Shown: in pieces, positions 1-20,524 of the stretch
Numbering within the stretch: the stretch's first letter is position 1
Layout: each line of letters begins with the position of its first letter
DNA from: Bos javanicus
Taxonomy: Eukaryota; Chordata; Mammalia; Artiodactyla; Bovidae
NCBI RefSeq assembly: GCF_032452875.1
Contig: NC_083883.1
Span: 51,396,698 to 51,460,697, forward strand
Reading direction: 5' to 3'
Length of the DNA stretch: 64,000 nt
Position numbers and translations under genes: made by a program
Notes under the pieces: generated by a model
The model's input: only the letters and a program-made list of their open reading frames with translations
What the model was told of the DNA's origin: nothing
Database searches by the model: none

Positions 1-238
1 GCACTTTGACCACCTGATGCAAAGAGCCAACTTGTTAGAAAAGACACTGATGCTGGGAAAGATTGAAGGCAGGAGGAGAAGGGGGTGACAGAGGATGAGA
101 TGGTTGGATGGCATCACCGACTGAATGGACATGAGTTTGAGCCAACTCCAGGAGATAGTGAAGCATTCCAGGGAAGCCTGGCATGCTGCAGTCTATGGGG
201 CCGCAAAGAGTTGGGCATAACTGAACAACAACAACAAA
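1..238 (+). mobile_element. BovB (RTE) LINE, 3' end fragment
   Basis: The sequence matches the 3' terminal part of other BovB copies in this window (for example 31040-31270). It shows the 'tgatgctgggaaagattg' segment, then 'atgagatggttggatggc', ending in an A/C-rich tail near 225-238. The left end is cut by the window edge. It is a 5'-truncated, non-functional retrotransposon remnant. Confidence 0.85.
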
Positions 239-334
239 CCCAAACACTAACCAGGCTCTCCTGCAGGTCTCCGCCACCTGGCTAATCGTCTCCCAGCTGG
301 GCAGATGGGTACCTTGGGCAACAACAGCTGTTAA

Positions 335-418
335 GTAGCACCTCCTGAGTGGAGCCTGGTGGGCTGCCGTCCACAGGGTTGCATAAGAGTCGGGCACGAC
401 TCAGCGACTCAACAACTG
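335..418 (+). mobile_element. Bov-A-type SINE fragment
   Basis: It contains 'gagcctggtgggctgccgt' and 'agtcgggcacgactcagcg', the shared 3' half of the Bov-A unit. Only about 85 bp remain, with no clear target-site duplication. Confidence 0.6.
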
Positions 419-1500
419 AGTGAAGCAGACTGCAAGCCCTGTTGCAGGTTCTTTTTATTATTCACAGCAGTTCACGTTCACAACGACCACACACCATCAC
501 CTCCTACTTAGCAGCTGAGGGTCCCCTGGTGGGTGAGTCACCTCCCAAGTTTACATGAGAGGCACTGGGTCAGGAGCCCACACCATAGCCACCATGTTCT
601 AGGACTTCTCAACCCAGGAGCCACACTGGGCAGGGAGTAGAGGGTGGGCACAGGAGACAACGCGTTCATTTTCCCTGCAAGCCTTACCTGTGACACAGGA
701 AATCCAGAACCTCCTAGTTGTGGGGGCTCTCGGCTCTCAGCCAGGGCCCCTCAGCTCACCTCCATCCTCAGCAGCAGGTGGACAGTTCCTGAGCACACGG
801 CCAGTGCCCTGTCTCCACAACTGTCCCACCTGGGACTTCCTCTGACCTGCTCGACCCAGGATGGGGCAGCCTGAAAGAGTGGGGGTTAACATCCCTAGGG
901 GCTGCCCTCGGCCAGGAGTAAGAGACCCAGCTGATCACCCTCAGAGGGCAGTGGCAAGGGGCCTTTCAGGGGCTCCGGGGATGGAGACCACACTCCCCCA
1001 GCTTTCCCTCCATCTCCCCCACCCAGCCCCAGCTTGCTCCTGCCTCCTGGGGTCACTTCCCAAGGTCACTGCACACGCTGAGGTCCTTGAGGCCGATGCA
1101 CTGCTGGGTCCTGGAAGAGACCTGGGGTTGCTGCTCGAGAGTGACACCAAGGGCCCAGCTCTGCTGTTGGATGTGAGAGGTGAGAAGAGGCCTGCACACC
1201 TCCTGCCACTGTGTCCAGAGCCAGCTGCGGCCTTGGGGGCAGGGAGAGCCGGCAAGTTCTCCAGGTCACCCCATCTCCTGCAGTTGGAGGGCAGGGGGTA
1301 CTGATGTCACATCAGGCCCCGGGTCCAATCCTAGACCCTCGAGAGGGCTGACCTGAGCCCTTGCCAGACCTTGTGCTAAGATCCGGACCTGGACTGGGAG
1401 GCATAGGCCTGAGGTTCACGGTCCATGTAAGCGAGTCCACCTGAGGGTCTTGTAATCTTAGTCGTATTGCACTTGTTTGGGAGTCCCTAAAAATACACGT
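419..1500. other. GC-rich intergenic DNA, no gene recognised
   Basis: Open frames on both strands at 860-1300 overlap each other and reflect high GC content. None shows a recognisable domain, start context or splice pattern. By synteny this is the interval downstream of GABRD. Confidence 0.5.
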
Positions 1501-1712
1501 GGGCTTCCCAGGTGGCTCAGCAGTAAAGAACCCACCTGCCAGTGCAGGAAATGCGGGTTTCATCCCTGGGTCGGGAAGATCACCTGGAGAAGGGACTGAA
1601 AACCCACTCCAATATTCTTGCCTGGGAAATCCCATGGAGAGAGGAGCTAGGGGGGCTACAGTCCATGGGGTCCCAAAGAGTCAGACACAAATGAGTGACT
1701 CAGCAACAATAC
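1501..1712 (+). mobile_element. Bov-tA SINE
   Basis: A tRNA-derived head begins at 'gggcttcccaggtggctca' and is followed by the Bov-A body ('tattcttgcctgggaaatcc', 'gtccatggggtcccaaagag') and an A-rich end. Length and order are those of a complete Bov-tA unit. Confidence 0.88.
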
Positions 1713-1759
1713 CTTTGTCGAAGGGCACTTGCCATATGAGATTCCTATGGATGCTGTAA

Positions 1760-2095
1760 TCCGGGGTTCCCAATCCCTAGACCCCTAGACTGGTACTGGT
1801 CCTGTCAGGAGCCAGGTTGCGCAGAGGGAGGTGAGTAGCAGGCAGGGGAGGGAGTGAAGCTTTGTGTTCACAGCCGCTCCCCATCGCTCTCTCATGGGGA
1901 GCGCTGCCTCCCGTCAGATCCGTGGCAGCATCAGACCCTGGAAGAGCAGAACGCTACTGTGAACTGAGACTCGTTCACGTGAGGGATCTAGTTTGCCTGC
2001 TCCTCATGAGAATCTGCCTGAGACCAGCTCCTTCTCTATGGAAGAAATCGTCTTCCACAAAACCAGTCCCTGGTGCCAGAAAGGTTGGGGACTGC
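1760..2095. mobile_element. hAT-Charlie (MER1-like) non-autonomous DNA transposon
   Basis: Degenerate terminal inverted repeats are visible: 'ggggttcccaatccc' at the left and 'ggttggggactgc' at the right. The element is flanked by a perfect 8-bp direct repeat TGCTGTAA at 1752-1759 and 2096-2103, the duplication length expected for hAT elements. The interior holds the typical 'gatctagtttgc' and 'cctcatgagaatctgcctga' segments. The family name is from memory. Confidence 0.75.
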
Positions 2096-2103
2096 TGCTG
2101 TAA

Positions 2104-4278
2104 CAAAGGGCCACAGACTAGGGAGTCTTGAAAACAGCAGAAATCCGTTCCCACGGTCGAGGGCAGAAGCCTGCGGCGAGAGCGGGGCAGGCTGGAGGCT
2201 TCTCCAGGGAGGACCCCTGCCAGCCCCTGCCTCAGGCTCCGTGGCCTGTGGATGCCTCCCTGCCTCTGTCCCGTCTCACTGTGTCCGCTCCTTAACTGAG
2301 GATGCGGGGGGTGGGCCCGAGACCCATTTCATCTAAACCTGCATCTTAACCGCATCTTCCGAGACCCTTTTCCCAATGTCACTCTCACAGGCGCCATGAA
2401 GAGGTCCTAAGGCATCTTCTGGGGGACACGATTCACCCCACTATCTCATGCTGTTCAGAATCTGCCCGCCTCCCCCCGCCTTCCCTCTCAGTGTCCAGAC
2501 CGACAGCGAGGACTGAGTCTCAGTGGCCTGAGCACGGACATGGGGAACCTACAACCCCTGGCTTGCCCGTGCTTGGCCGCGTGGGGGTGGCTCTCCAGGA
2601 TGTTGGAATGGGGGCAGGGTGGACATAAGGCTGGAAAGGGGACAGTTTATTGATGTGAGTGCTCACCTTTGAGTGGGGTGGACCATCCGAAGGAGGTGGC
2701 ACCTCGTACAGTTGGGGCAGCTCCCTGAAGCTGGGGTGTGATGGTGGAGACCCTGGGCTGTGTGTGAGGAGCTTGAAGACTCGGGAGTGGGGAGCAGGGG
2801 GCACTGTGAGGATGAATCCACTGGAACCACCACCTGCTGGGTCCCCAGGAGGGTTTAGGAGACAGGCCTTCGCTGAAACAACAAGAAAGTATAGGCAAGA
2901 GGGTGCAGGACTGCCAAGGAGCACAAGGTGCGCTGGCCCGAGTGGCCATGTGGATGGGAGGACACGCTCCCGGGTCCTAAGAGAGCAGAGACCTGCAGCC
3001 TGTAGCCATCCAGGCAACGAGAGCATAGTTATGGCAATGGGAGGAGGGGCCTCAAGGAAACCACAGCCCTGGCTCTTAGACCTTGTGGTCTGGGCTGAGG
3101 TGAGGGCATCCTGCCCCTGGACCCTCTGACCTGGGGCTAAAGCCCAGCTGGGGAATGTCTGGGGGTTCCCTAGGGCTCTGGGGTGAGCAGAACCTCTGGC
3201 ATGAAGACTGGTTCACATATGAAAGTGGCTCCCAGAGTGCGACCAGGCCCTCATGGTGGGGGGCTGGGTGCCTAACCTCGGAATGTGGGTGCCATCACAC
3301 CAGGAGCTGCCCTCTGCCAGATGGGGTTGCCACATGGGCATGGCCCTGTCCAGCAACAGGGGGAACCACCGGTACTGCAGCTTAGCACCAAGTGATTCTC
3401 AAGGGTGAAGAAGTTATGTTAAGAGGTACTTGGACACCATGGCACAGACACCTTGGCTCAGCTTGATTTGGTGGCCTCATGGGGGGCTGAGCCCCTAAAC
3501 CAAGTGACAGAGAAGGCAACCTGGTTCACAGAGGTGCCAGCTCCACATCCATCAAAGGTGCCAGTGGCCTGTGGTGGCCGCTAGCCCTGCCCAAGGGTGC
3601 CATCACAGAACAGTGGTGACAGCGGCAGGTGGAGAGTCCCTCTCCCCCACCCCAGGTGGAAATCTGAGTGGCACCCTTTCAGTTTTACAGGAGTCACCTC
3701 TCGGGCTCCCGTGGCCTGTGGGCGCAGAGTGGGCCACAGAGACAGGCGCCTGGTGAGGGCAAAAGGACCGAGGCTTCCCGGGATCAGGGTGGCCCCTGCT
3801 CCAGGAGGTGCCCTGAGCAAGCAGAAGTGCTGGCTGGGGACAGGAGAGGGGGGTGGGAATGGCTGATCACAGCCCCGGTTGGAGGCACTACGGCACTGAC
3901 CGTGGCTTCTTCCACTAAATTTCGCTTTTTTTGCTGCTGCTGCTGTGACAGACACCACCTTGGAGGACCAGTGCCATCCTGGCAGACATGAGCGCCATGG
4001 GGGTGACTGCCTGCCACTGTCCCGCTGTAAGGGCAGCACCCCCGCTGCCGCCCCAAGCACCCTCTGGAGCATCCAGAGTGCTGCTCAGCTGGCAGGCAGG
4101 CAGCCTGAGGGTGGGAGTCGGTGAAGCCCTAGCCTCTCCTTCAAAAGGACAATTTGGGGCCCACTCCCCAGGGCTTTGCAGGGGTCCCCAGGCCAGTCCA
4201 GCACCTGTGCACTTGCCTTCTACCTCTGTGTCCCCCACCCCTGCTCCTGTGTTTGGGGTGTCACCCTCTGTACTGGGT
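2104..4278. other. Intergenic DNA downstream of GABRD, no gene recognised
   Basis: About 2.2 kb of unique-looking GC-rich sequence. Overlapping open frames on both strands (for example 2520-3129 and 3581-4400) lack recognisable domains and are most simply chance frames. A small CTG/CAG-type run occurs near 3930-3945. Confidence 0.5.
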
Positions 4279-4620
4279 TGAACAGTGACCCCCAAATTCA
4301 CTTCTAACCAGAACCTCAGAATGTGACCATATTTGGAAATAGGGTCTTCACGGCTGTGATGACTTAAGATGAAGGACACTGGATTACAAGGCTCCAAGTC
4401 CAATGAGAGCTGCCTTTACAAGGAGAGGAGGGACACACAGAGAGGTCACATGATGACGGAGGCGGAGACAGGGTGATGCATCCAGGGGTGCCGGCAATGG
4501 CCAGCAGCACGGGGAGCTGGGGAGAGGCCTGGGGCAGGCTTGCCATCAGCCTTCAGGAGCCCAGCCTGCCCGCCTCTGGGTCCTGGACACCTGGTCCCCA
4601 GAACTCTGAAAGCACCAGGT
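4279..4620 (+). mobile_element. MaLR/MLT1-like LTR, left part
   Basis: Carries the conserved series 'ttgaacagtgacccccaaatt', 'cagaatgtgaccatatttgg', 'aatagggtcttcac' and 'gtgatgcatccaggg' of old mammalian ERVL-MaLR LTRs. It is interrupted by a SINE and resumes at 4766. The subfamily cannot be fixed by eye. Confidence 0.55.
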
Positions 4621-4765
4621 TTTCTTCTTTTTTCTTTTTCTATTTTTCGGCTGTGCCTTGCAGCTTGTGGGATCTTACTTCCTCATCAACCAGGAGTCAA
4701 ACCCAGGCTAAGGCACCGCAAGTTCAGAGTGCTGATCGCTGGGCCAACCAGGGAAGTCCCTGAAT
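4621..4765 (-). mobile_element. CHR-type tRNA-Glu SINE
   Basis: Read on the minus strand it begins 'gggacttccctggttgg' and ends in an A-rich tail, which appears as the T-rich run at 4621-4648 on the plus strand. It splits the MaLR-like LTR and so inserted later. Confidence 0.75.
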
Positions 4766-4817
4766 TTCTGAATTTTAAGCCCACCAGTCTGTGGTACTCT
4801 GTAATAGCTGCCTGAGG
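4766..4817 (+). mobile_element. MaLR/MLT1-like LTR, right part
   Basis: The segment 'ttttaagcccaccagtctgtg' followed by 'taatagctgcctgaggaaa' is the usual 3' end of this LTR class and continues the element broken at 4620. Confidence 0.55.
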
Positions 4818-5082
4818 AAACATCTTCCCCCAAATAAACTCCCTGCACCAGGTCCTTGTCTCAAGCCATGCCTCCCAGGTGTGGGCTCCGCCCAGTGGGC
4901 AGGCTGTCAGCCTCACAGGGAGGGAGAAGGAAGGGTAAGTGGGGGCAGAGGGAAGCTGAGGCCCTGTCCCCTGACACTGCGGCCCCTCCAGCCTTGGGGA
5001 AGAGCTGGTCCAGCTCTCAGGGAAGCATTTGGGCATCTACCCAGATAACACAGGTGTCCCAGCCTCCACAGGAGACCACAGA

Positions 5083-5277
5083 CAAGGAAGCCCAGGTGGT
5101 GCTAGTGGTAAAGAACCTGCCGGCCAATGCAGGAGACACAGGAGATGTGGATTCAATCCCTGGATGGGGAAGATCCCGTGGAGTAGGAAATGACAACCTG
5201 CTCTAGTATTCTTGCCTGGAAAATTCCATGGACAGAGGAGCCTGGTGGGCTACAGCTCTTGGGGTCACAAAGAAAGT
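5083..5277 (+). mobile_element. Bov-tA SINE
   Basis: A tRNA-type head ('gaagcccaggtggtgctagt') with the Bov-A body ('tattcttgcctggaaaattc', 'ggagcctggtgggctacag'). Confidence 0.85.
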
Positions 5278-6949
5278 CACCAGTCCCCATAGACAGAGTC
5301 CAGGCCCACTCCCTGCCACCCCACCCTACTCCCAGCCTGGGTGCCCCTGCAGGGAACACTGCCCCCCTGCCCGACTTGGCTCCTCTCAACTGCAAATCTC
5401 CATCCACCCCTGGCCTTCAATCTGCTCGAGTCAACAGCACCAGCACAGAACTGCATTTAAAGAGCATCAACCCTTCCCATCCCTCTTTCCAGCCCTGTAA
5501 ACACGTGGGCAGAAATAGCAGCCTGCAGGCTAGAGGGAGTGATTGCTGGCTTTGGAATCAGGAGAAGTCTCCTGCCCGGGCGGGCCTCACTGCGTGGGTG
5601 CCCAAGGCAGTCACAAAGCCGGCTTTAAATAGCTCCTGTGGGTACGCGCAGCAGAAGGAGGGCAGCCTGGGAGTGGTGGGGACAGTGTGGAGAGGTGGCG
5701 CCGGGTGGGCAGGGTCCTGGCAGCAGAGGGGGGTTGGCTCACCAGCTTCTGGAACCAGGTAAGGACAGAAGTTCCAGATATCTTGGACCCACCTGTGTGG
5801 CCACCAGAGGTCCCGGGGAAGGCAGGCCTTGGGGCAGGACCCTAGGTGCCAGGGGTGCTGTGATCCAGCTCAGTAGCTTCAGGGTGCCAGCTGGGCCTGG
5901 ACATCTCACCCCCAGGCCATGCTCCACCTTCCAGGAGGAGGGCGTGGTGACCCTGCTGGGCATGCAGGCCAGAAGGTACCCATCTGGGAGGTGGAGAAAA
6001 AGGTCTCGCTGTCCTCATTCTCAGAACTGGCCGGGTATGGCCTGCCACCCCCACTGTCCGGAGTTGGCCCGGGGCCTGTGTGTCCAGACTTTGCCTCCTG
6101 CTTTCTCCTGCTCTCATGTGGGTCACGATGGGGTCTGGGGGTCCCACTCCCTGGCCGATCCCGCCCCTGGGATGACCCTGCCCAGCCCTGCAGGCCAGTC
6201 CTTTAGAGCAGAGGCCCGGAGGGCAGCCCTTCAGGAAGGCGTCTTCAGGAGGTAAGGTCTTCAAGCTGAAGGTGTGGACCCTGGGAAGGTACAGGCCTCA
6301 GACACGGCTGCTTCTGTGGGAGCCCGCTGTGGGCTCAGCTGCCCTTGGGTCACTCAGCCAGCTCAGCCTGCCCATGGTGAGGGTCCCCAGCACCTGCCCC
6401 CAGAGCTTGGGAACACTGCACATCCTGGGCATGTGTGCTGGCTGAGGGCAGGTGGCCCAGCAGGCACCCTTTCTGATTCCCACAAAGTCACTGCCACCCC
6501 TCAAGGTGGCTTGGGGAGGACCTCAGGCCAGTGGGGTCATGGCCTGGCTGCCACCTGATCACAGCAGGGCCCTGGGCCTGGCATTCCTGACCTCGCAGTA
6601 GACAGCTCACCCACAGCTGCCCCATGGTTGCCTCTGTTCCCTCCAGTGTGACAGCCTGCTCTGCTCTGGTGTGGGAGCACCTGGAGCCCTTCTAAGAGCA
6701 GTGGCCCTGTCACCCTGAGTCCCTGGTGGCAGCAGAGGTGGGAGGGGCTGGGCATTTGTGGGGACTCGGTGGCCACTGTTGTCCCATCACCACATTCAGA
6801 AGGCACTATGGTGGCACCTCGCCATGAACCCCAGGGACACCTTCAGCCCCTACATCCCAACCCGGAGCCCCTCTGTCCCAAACCTGTGGAGCCCACAGTG
6901 GAGGAGGGCCGTGCAGGCCCCAGGAGAGGAGGCCACAGCCACAGTGTGA
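5278..6949. other. Intergenic DNA between GABRD polyadenylation site and upstream-coordinate repeats
   Basis: GC-rich, mostly unique. A 205-aa plus-strand frame at 5638-6255 overlaps similar frames on the minus strand and shows no domain, so it is not called as a gene. Confidence 0.5.
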
Positions 6950-7353
6950 GTGATGGCCAAAGGCTCCGTTTTATTTCATGCTGGGACCCAATGCCCGGGA
7001 ATGCCCTTCCCATGGTCTCGCGAGACTTGAGCACCATCCTCACCCGGCCTCCTCCCCCTCCCTGGTCCAGACCCACAGAGCCAGTCCCTGAGTCAGGATC
7101 TGTCTCCAAGTTGACGTGAAGCTCCCAGGGCCGTGCCTGCCTGGCTACTGGGTCAGGCGTTTGGGCTGCTGGAGAGGAGGTGTCTGCAGATGGGGTCCTG
7201 GCAAATGTGGAGTCAGAGCCTGGGAGCGCTGAGCGAGACCGAAGCTTTCCTCTCATCTCATCTGGCCCATGGTCCTGCCTCCTCTGAAACACTCAGAGCT
7301 GCCCAGGATCCTTCCCCCAGGAGGTCCTGGGCCAGTGAAGCCCCCCGTGGGCC
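6950..7353 (-). other. GABRD: GABRD 3' untranslated region
   Basis: Sequence between the stop codon at 7354-7356 and the expected cleavage site just past the AATAAA hexamer. The length of about 400 nt fits a compact GABRD message. The cleavage point is inferred, not seen. Confidence 0.7.
6970..6975 (-). promoter_or_regulatory. GABRD: GABRD polyadenylation signal
   Basis: TTTATT on the plus strand reads AATAAA on the GABRD strand, about 380 nt past the stop codon. No other AATAAA occurs between the stop and this point. Confidence 0.7.
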
Positions 7354-17446
<10,093 letters not shown>

Positions 17447-17607
17447 GGCCTCGGCTGGCGGTGCGCTGGGCCGGGGGCGGCGCCGGGGTCCGGCGGTCGC
17501 GGGCGCTCGGAAGTTGCTTCGCCGGCTGCCGCGGCGGCGGCACAGGCGGGTGAAGAGGGAGGGCGCGCGGCGCGGGAGCGAGGGCGGACGGAGCGCGGAG
17601 CCCGGAG

Positions 17608-17695
17608 CCGCCCCGCCCCGAACCGGGCCGCGCCCCCCGCGCCGGCCGCCCCGCCCCCCAGCTCGGGCAGCCCCGCCTGCCGCGCCCCGCCCCCT
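17608..17695 (-). promoter_or_regulatory. GABRD: GC-box cluster, GABRD core promoter
   Basis: Three Sp-type GC boxes lie at 17608-17620, 17647-17659 and 17682-17695 (CCGCCCC on the plus strand, GGGGCGG on the gene strand), about 165-250 bp upstream of the ATG. Transcription probably starts between these and exon 1. Confidence 0.6.
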
Positions 17696-18261
17696 CTGCC
17701 AGCCCCTACCCGAGGGCCGCGGTCCCCCGGGGGGTCTGGCACGCCCCGTCCGGTCGCCACTGCCCTTGCCGACCACAAACGGTCCCTCCGCGCGTCTGTC
17801 CGGAGGCGACCCAGGCGAAAGACCCGCGTGGACGCGGCCTCCAGCTGCCGGCCAGAAGCCTGCGGACTGACGGGCGCGGCAGGACCTCCGCCCTGGGAAA
17901 AGTTGGAGGTCGGCTATTTGTTGGGTCACGGTCCCCGGGAGCAGGTTCGGGGTGACGAGGGTCCCAGCGCCTCAGAAGCCTCCACCTTCCACCGGACGAG
18001 ATACCTCCCCCCAACACGCGCAGCTCCTTCCAAAACCCTCAGGCCTGCGCCTCGCCCACCTAGGCTGGGTGGGCGGTGAGCGGAGCGGGGGTGGCCGTGC
18101 TGCCGCTCCGCTGCCCGCGGTTCTGCAGTCAAAACCCAAAACCCCGCGCTGGTCGCCGGACGCAAGGACTTGACTTCTCCGCCTGTCTGGGCCAAGCTCC
18201 ACCACACCCGCCCACATTGCCGTCCGAGGGCAAGCCGAAGGCCCGGCTCTGAAGAGATGAC

Positions 18262-18302
18262 GCCCCCATCCCACCCCACCCCATCCCCACCCCCAACCCC
18301 AC
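18262..18302 (-). repeat. G-quadruplex-capable G-run cluster upstream of GABRD
   Basis: On the minus strand this stretch is a series of seven GGG/GGGG/GGGGG runs separated by one or two bases. It lies about 0.8 kb upstream of the GABRD ATG at the edge of the CpG island. Confidence 0.75.
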
Positions 18303-18465
18303 GGACCTGCTAAGAAGGCCAAGGCCTCGAATTCTCTAGCATGACTCTTCTCAACATAAAGCTCTGCAGTTTCCCCCCAAAGCTGACCACAGACTTTAAT
18401 GGTTTGGTCTTGTCTATTAACTTCTGGACTGGATGTCATCTGACAACCGGAAGTGAGCGTCTCCT

Positions 18466-18612
18466 GCAGTTCAGTCACTCAGTCGTGTCCGACTCTTTGC
18501 GACCCCATGGACTGCAGCACTGTCCGTCACCAACTTCTCTGTCCATCACCAACTCCCAAAGCTTGCTCAGACTCATGTCCATCAAGTCGGTGATGCTGTC
18601 CAACCACCTCAT
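18466..18612 (-). mobile_element. BovB 3' end fragment
   Basis: On the plus strand it begins 'ttcagtcactcagtcgtgtc', the reverse of the BovB 3' terminus, and runs to about 18612 ('ccaaccacctcatctt'). Confidence 0.8.
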
Positions 18613-19239
18613 CTTAAAACTGGGCAAACTGGTCTGGCAGTGGGTTGGGTCCTGTGGGTGACTGTGGACACTTGGTCTGAGTGGGGGCGGAGTGGAGGGA
18701 GGTAGAAAGGGCTTCACTGTTGGGAATTTCCAGTCCTGAGGGCCACAGATCAAAGCTGAGACCCACTCAGCTTTCTTTCTTAAAGCCACCCAGACCTAAG
18801 ACAGGCAACCAGGTCCCAGCATAAATGCCTCTCCCTGCCCCCCAACCCCACCTCTTGGGAGGATCTTCTGGGACCTGGAAGTGCTGCCCTACTGTGCCTG
18901 TTATGGTGTCCTGGGTGCTTCTCTGGACACATTCCCACGTGTCCTCCCACAGGCTTGATGGGAAGTTGAGAAATTAATCCAACAGAAAGTGTGGAGAGCG
19001 GATCCTTTTCCTTATTCCTCCTCTGGATCGAGATCTTGTCTGTCTGCTTCTTCAAAGCAGCCCTTGGGTCTAACAGCCTCTATTATGATAGGCGCTTAAT
19101 AACTGGGAAAATTTAGGCTCAGAGTCAACGACAACCAGCACAGCGGGTGTGGTCAGACCTGCTCAGGGCTGCTCGGGGCTGCACGGCGCCAAGTTCTAGA
19201 CTTCGTGCTGGTCCAGGTTCTGGCTCTTGTGCATGGCTC
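18613..19239. other. Intergenic DNA, nothing recognised
   Basis: About 630 bp without clear repeat, exon or RNA signal. Confidence 0.5.
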
Positions 19240-19256
19240 CCTGTCACACTCTTTTC

Positions 19257-19458
19257 TTTTTTTTTAATTGGAAGATAAATACTTTACAATATTGTGATGG
19301 TTTTTGCCGTACATCAACATGAATCGGCCACAGGTATACATGTGTCCCCCACATCCTGAACCCCCCTCCCTCTCTCCCTACCCTGTCCCTTTGAGTTGTT
19401 CCAGAGCACCAGCCTTGGGTGCCCTGCTTCACGCATTGAACTTGCACTGGTCACATAT
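19257..19458 (-). mobile_element. Short 5'-truncated L1 insertion with 17-bp TSD
   Basis: A minus-strand L1 3' UTR with its poly(A) seen as the T run at 19257-19264. A perfect 17-bp duplication, CCTGTCACACTCTTTTC, flanks it at 19240-19256 and 19459-19475. The perfect duplication suggests a fairly recent insertion. Confidence 0.88.
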
Positions 19459-19687
19459 CCTGTCACACTCTTTTCCTGGATCTGAGAAGATCCAGGTGCT
19501 GAGGGCCTCTGAGAAATATTGCTGGCCTTGAATCACCTGATTCAGTTGGTTCAGAGTAAACCACATTATTGCCATTTTCTACATGCTCCTCTGTTATCTG
19601 AGGCATAACATTAATACTGAGCTTTCCCTAGAGAACTCCCTGCACGGGCGTCTCAGCTGTAGCTCAGGGTGCTGGGCAGCATCTCTT

Positions 19688-20035
19688 CTGGGATTTCCCT
19701 GGCAGTCCACTGGTTAGGAGTCTATGCTCCCAGTGCGTTGGTTGGGGGATTCTTCCCTGGTGGAGGGACAAGATCCCACATGCTGCATGTATGTGTATGT
19801 TAAGCCGCTTCAGTTGTGTCCGACTCAGTGACCCCATGAACTGTAGCCTGCCAGGCTCCTCTGTCCATGGAATTTCCCAGGTAAGAATACTGCAGTGGGT
19901 GGTCATTCCCTTCTCTAGAGGATCTTCCCAACCCAGGGATCAAACACAGGTCTCTTGCACTGCAGGCAGATTCTTTACCATCTGAGCTACTAGGGAAGCT
20001 ACTGGAGTACATGGTGCAGTCTAAAAAACAACAAC
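19688..20035 (+). mobile_element. CHR-type SINE interrupted by Bov-tA
   Basis: The CHR head 'gggatttccctggcagtcc' at 19691 runs to about 19790 ('cccacatgctgca'). It resumes after the Bov-tA at about 20003 ('tggtgcagtctaaaaaac') with an A-rich tail. The Bov-tA is annotated separately. Confidence 0.7.
19797..20002 (-). mobile_element. Bov-tA SINE
   Basis: On the plus strand, the reversed Bov-A end 'gccgcttcagttgtgtccga' leads to the reversed tRNA head 'accatctgagctactaggga'. It is nested in the CHR SINE. Confidence 0.85.
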
Positions 20036-20246
20036 AAAAAAATAAACAGCAATTGCCTTTTCTTCCTCGAGCCCTGGAGGAAGCAGGACTCAAAGCCAGG
20101 ACTAGAGAAAGAGGTCAAGCAGTGTCCAGCACGCCCACAGGCCCTGTGACACCGCACCTCCCTCCCACCTCCTCCTGGGGTGCCCGCTGTTCACTGACCT
20201 TAAATCAAAATTTCTCCCTCAGAGTCTACAAACTTTATTCCAGTTC

Positions 20247-20524
20247 TGCTGCTGCTACTGCTAAGTCGCTTCAGTCGTGTCCGACTCTGTGCGACCCCAT
20301 AGACAGCAGCCCACCAGGCTCTGCGGTCCCTGGGATTCTCCAGGCAAGAACCCTGGAGTAGGTTGCCATTTCCTTCTCCTTTGCATGAAAGTGAAAAGTG
20401 AAAGTGAAGTCGCTCAGTCACGACTGACTCGTGGTGACCCCATGGACTGTAGCCCACCAGGCTCCTCCATCCATGGGATTTTCTAGGCAAGAGTACTGGA
20501 GTGGCTTGCCATTGCCTTCTCCAT
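20247..20524 (-). mobile_element. BOV-A2 SINE (dimer)
   Basis: Two Bov-A monomers joined by 'atgaaagtgaaaagtgaaag', with the (CAG)n-type tail reversed at 20247 ('ctgctgctgctactgctaag'). Confidence 0.9.

Noticed and set aside
860..1304. Possible exon of a gene downstream of GABRD (such as PRKCZ)
   Set aside because: No match to remembered protein kinase C zeta sequence. In human that gene starts about 20 kb beyond GABRD, outside this window.
3915..4403. 162-codon minus-strand frame
   Set aside because: It runs into a MaLR-like LTR and overlaps opposite-strand frames; no recognisable protein.
5638..6255. 205-codon plus-strand frame
   Set aside because: No recognisable domain, overlapped by minus-strand frames of similar length, and no splice or promoter context.
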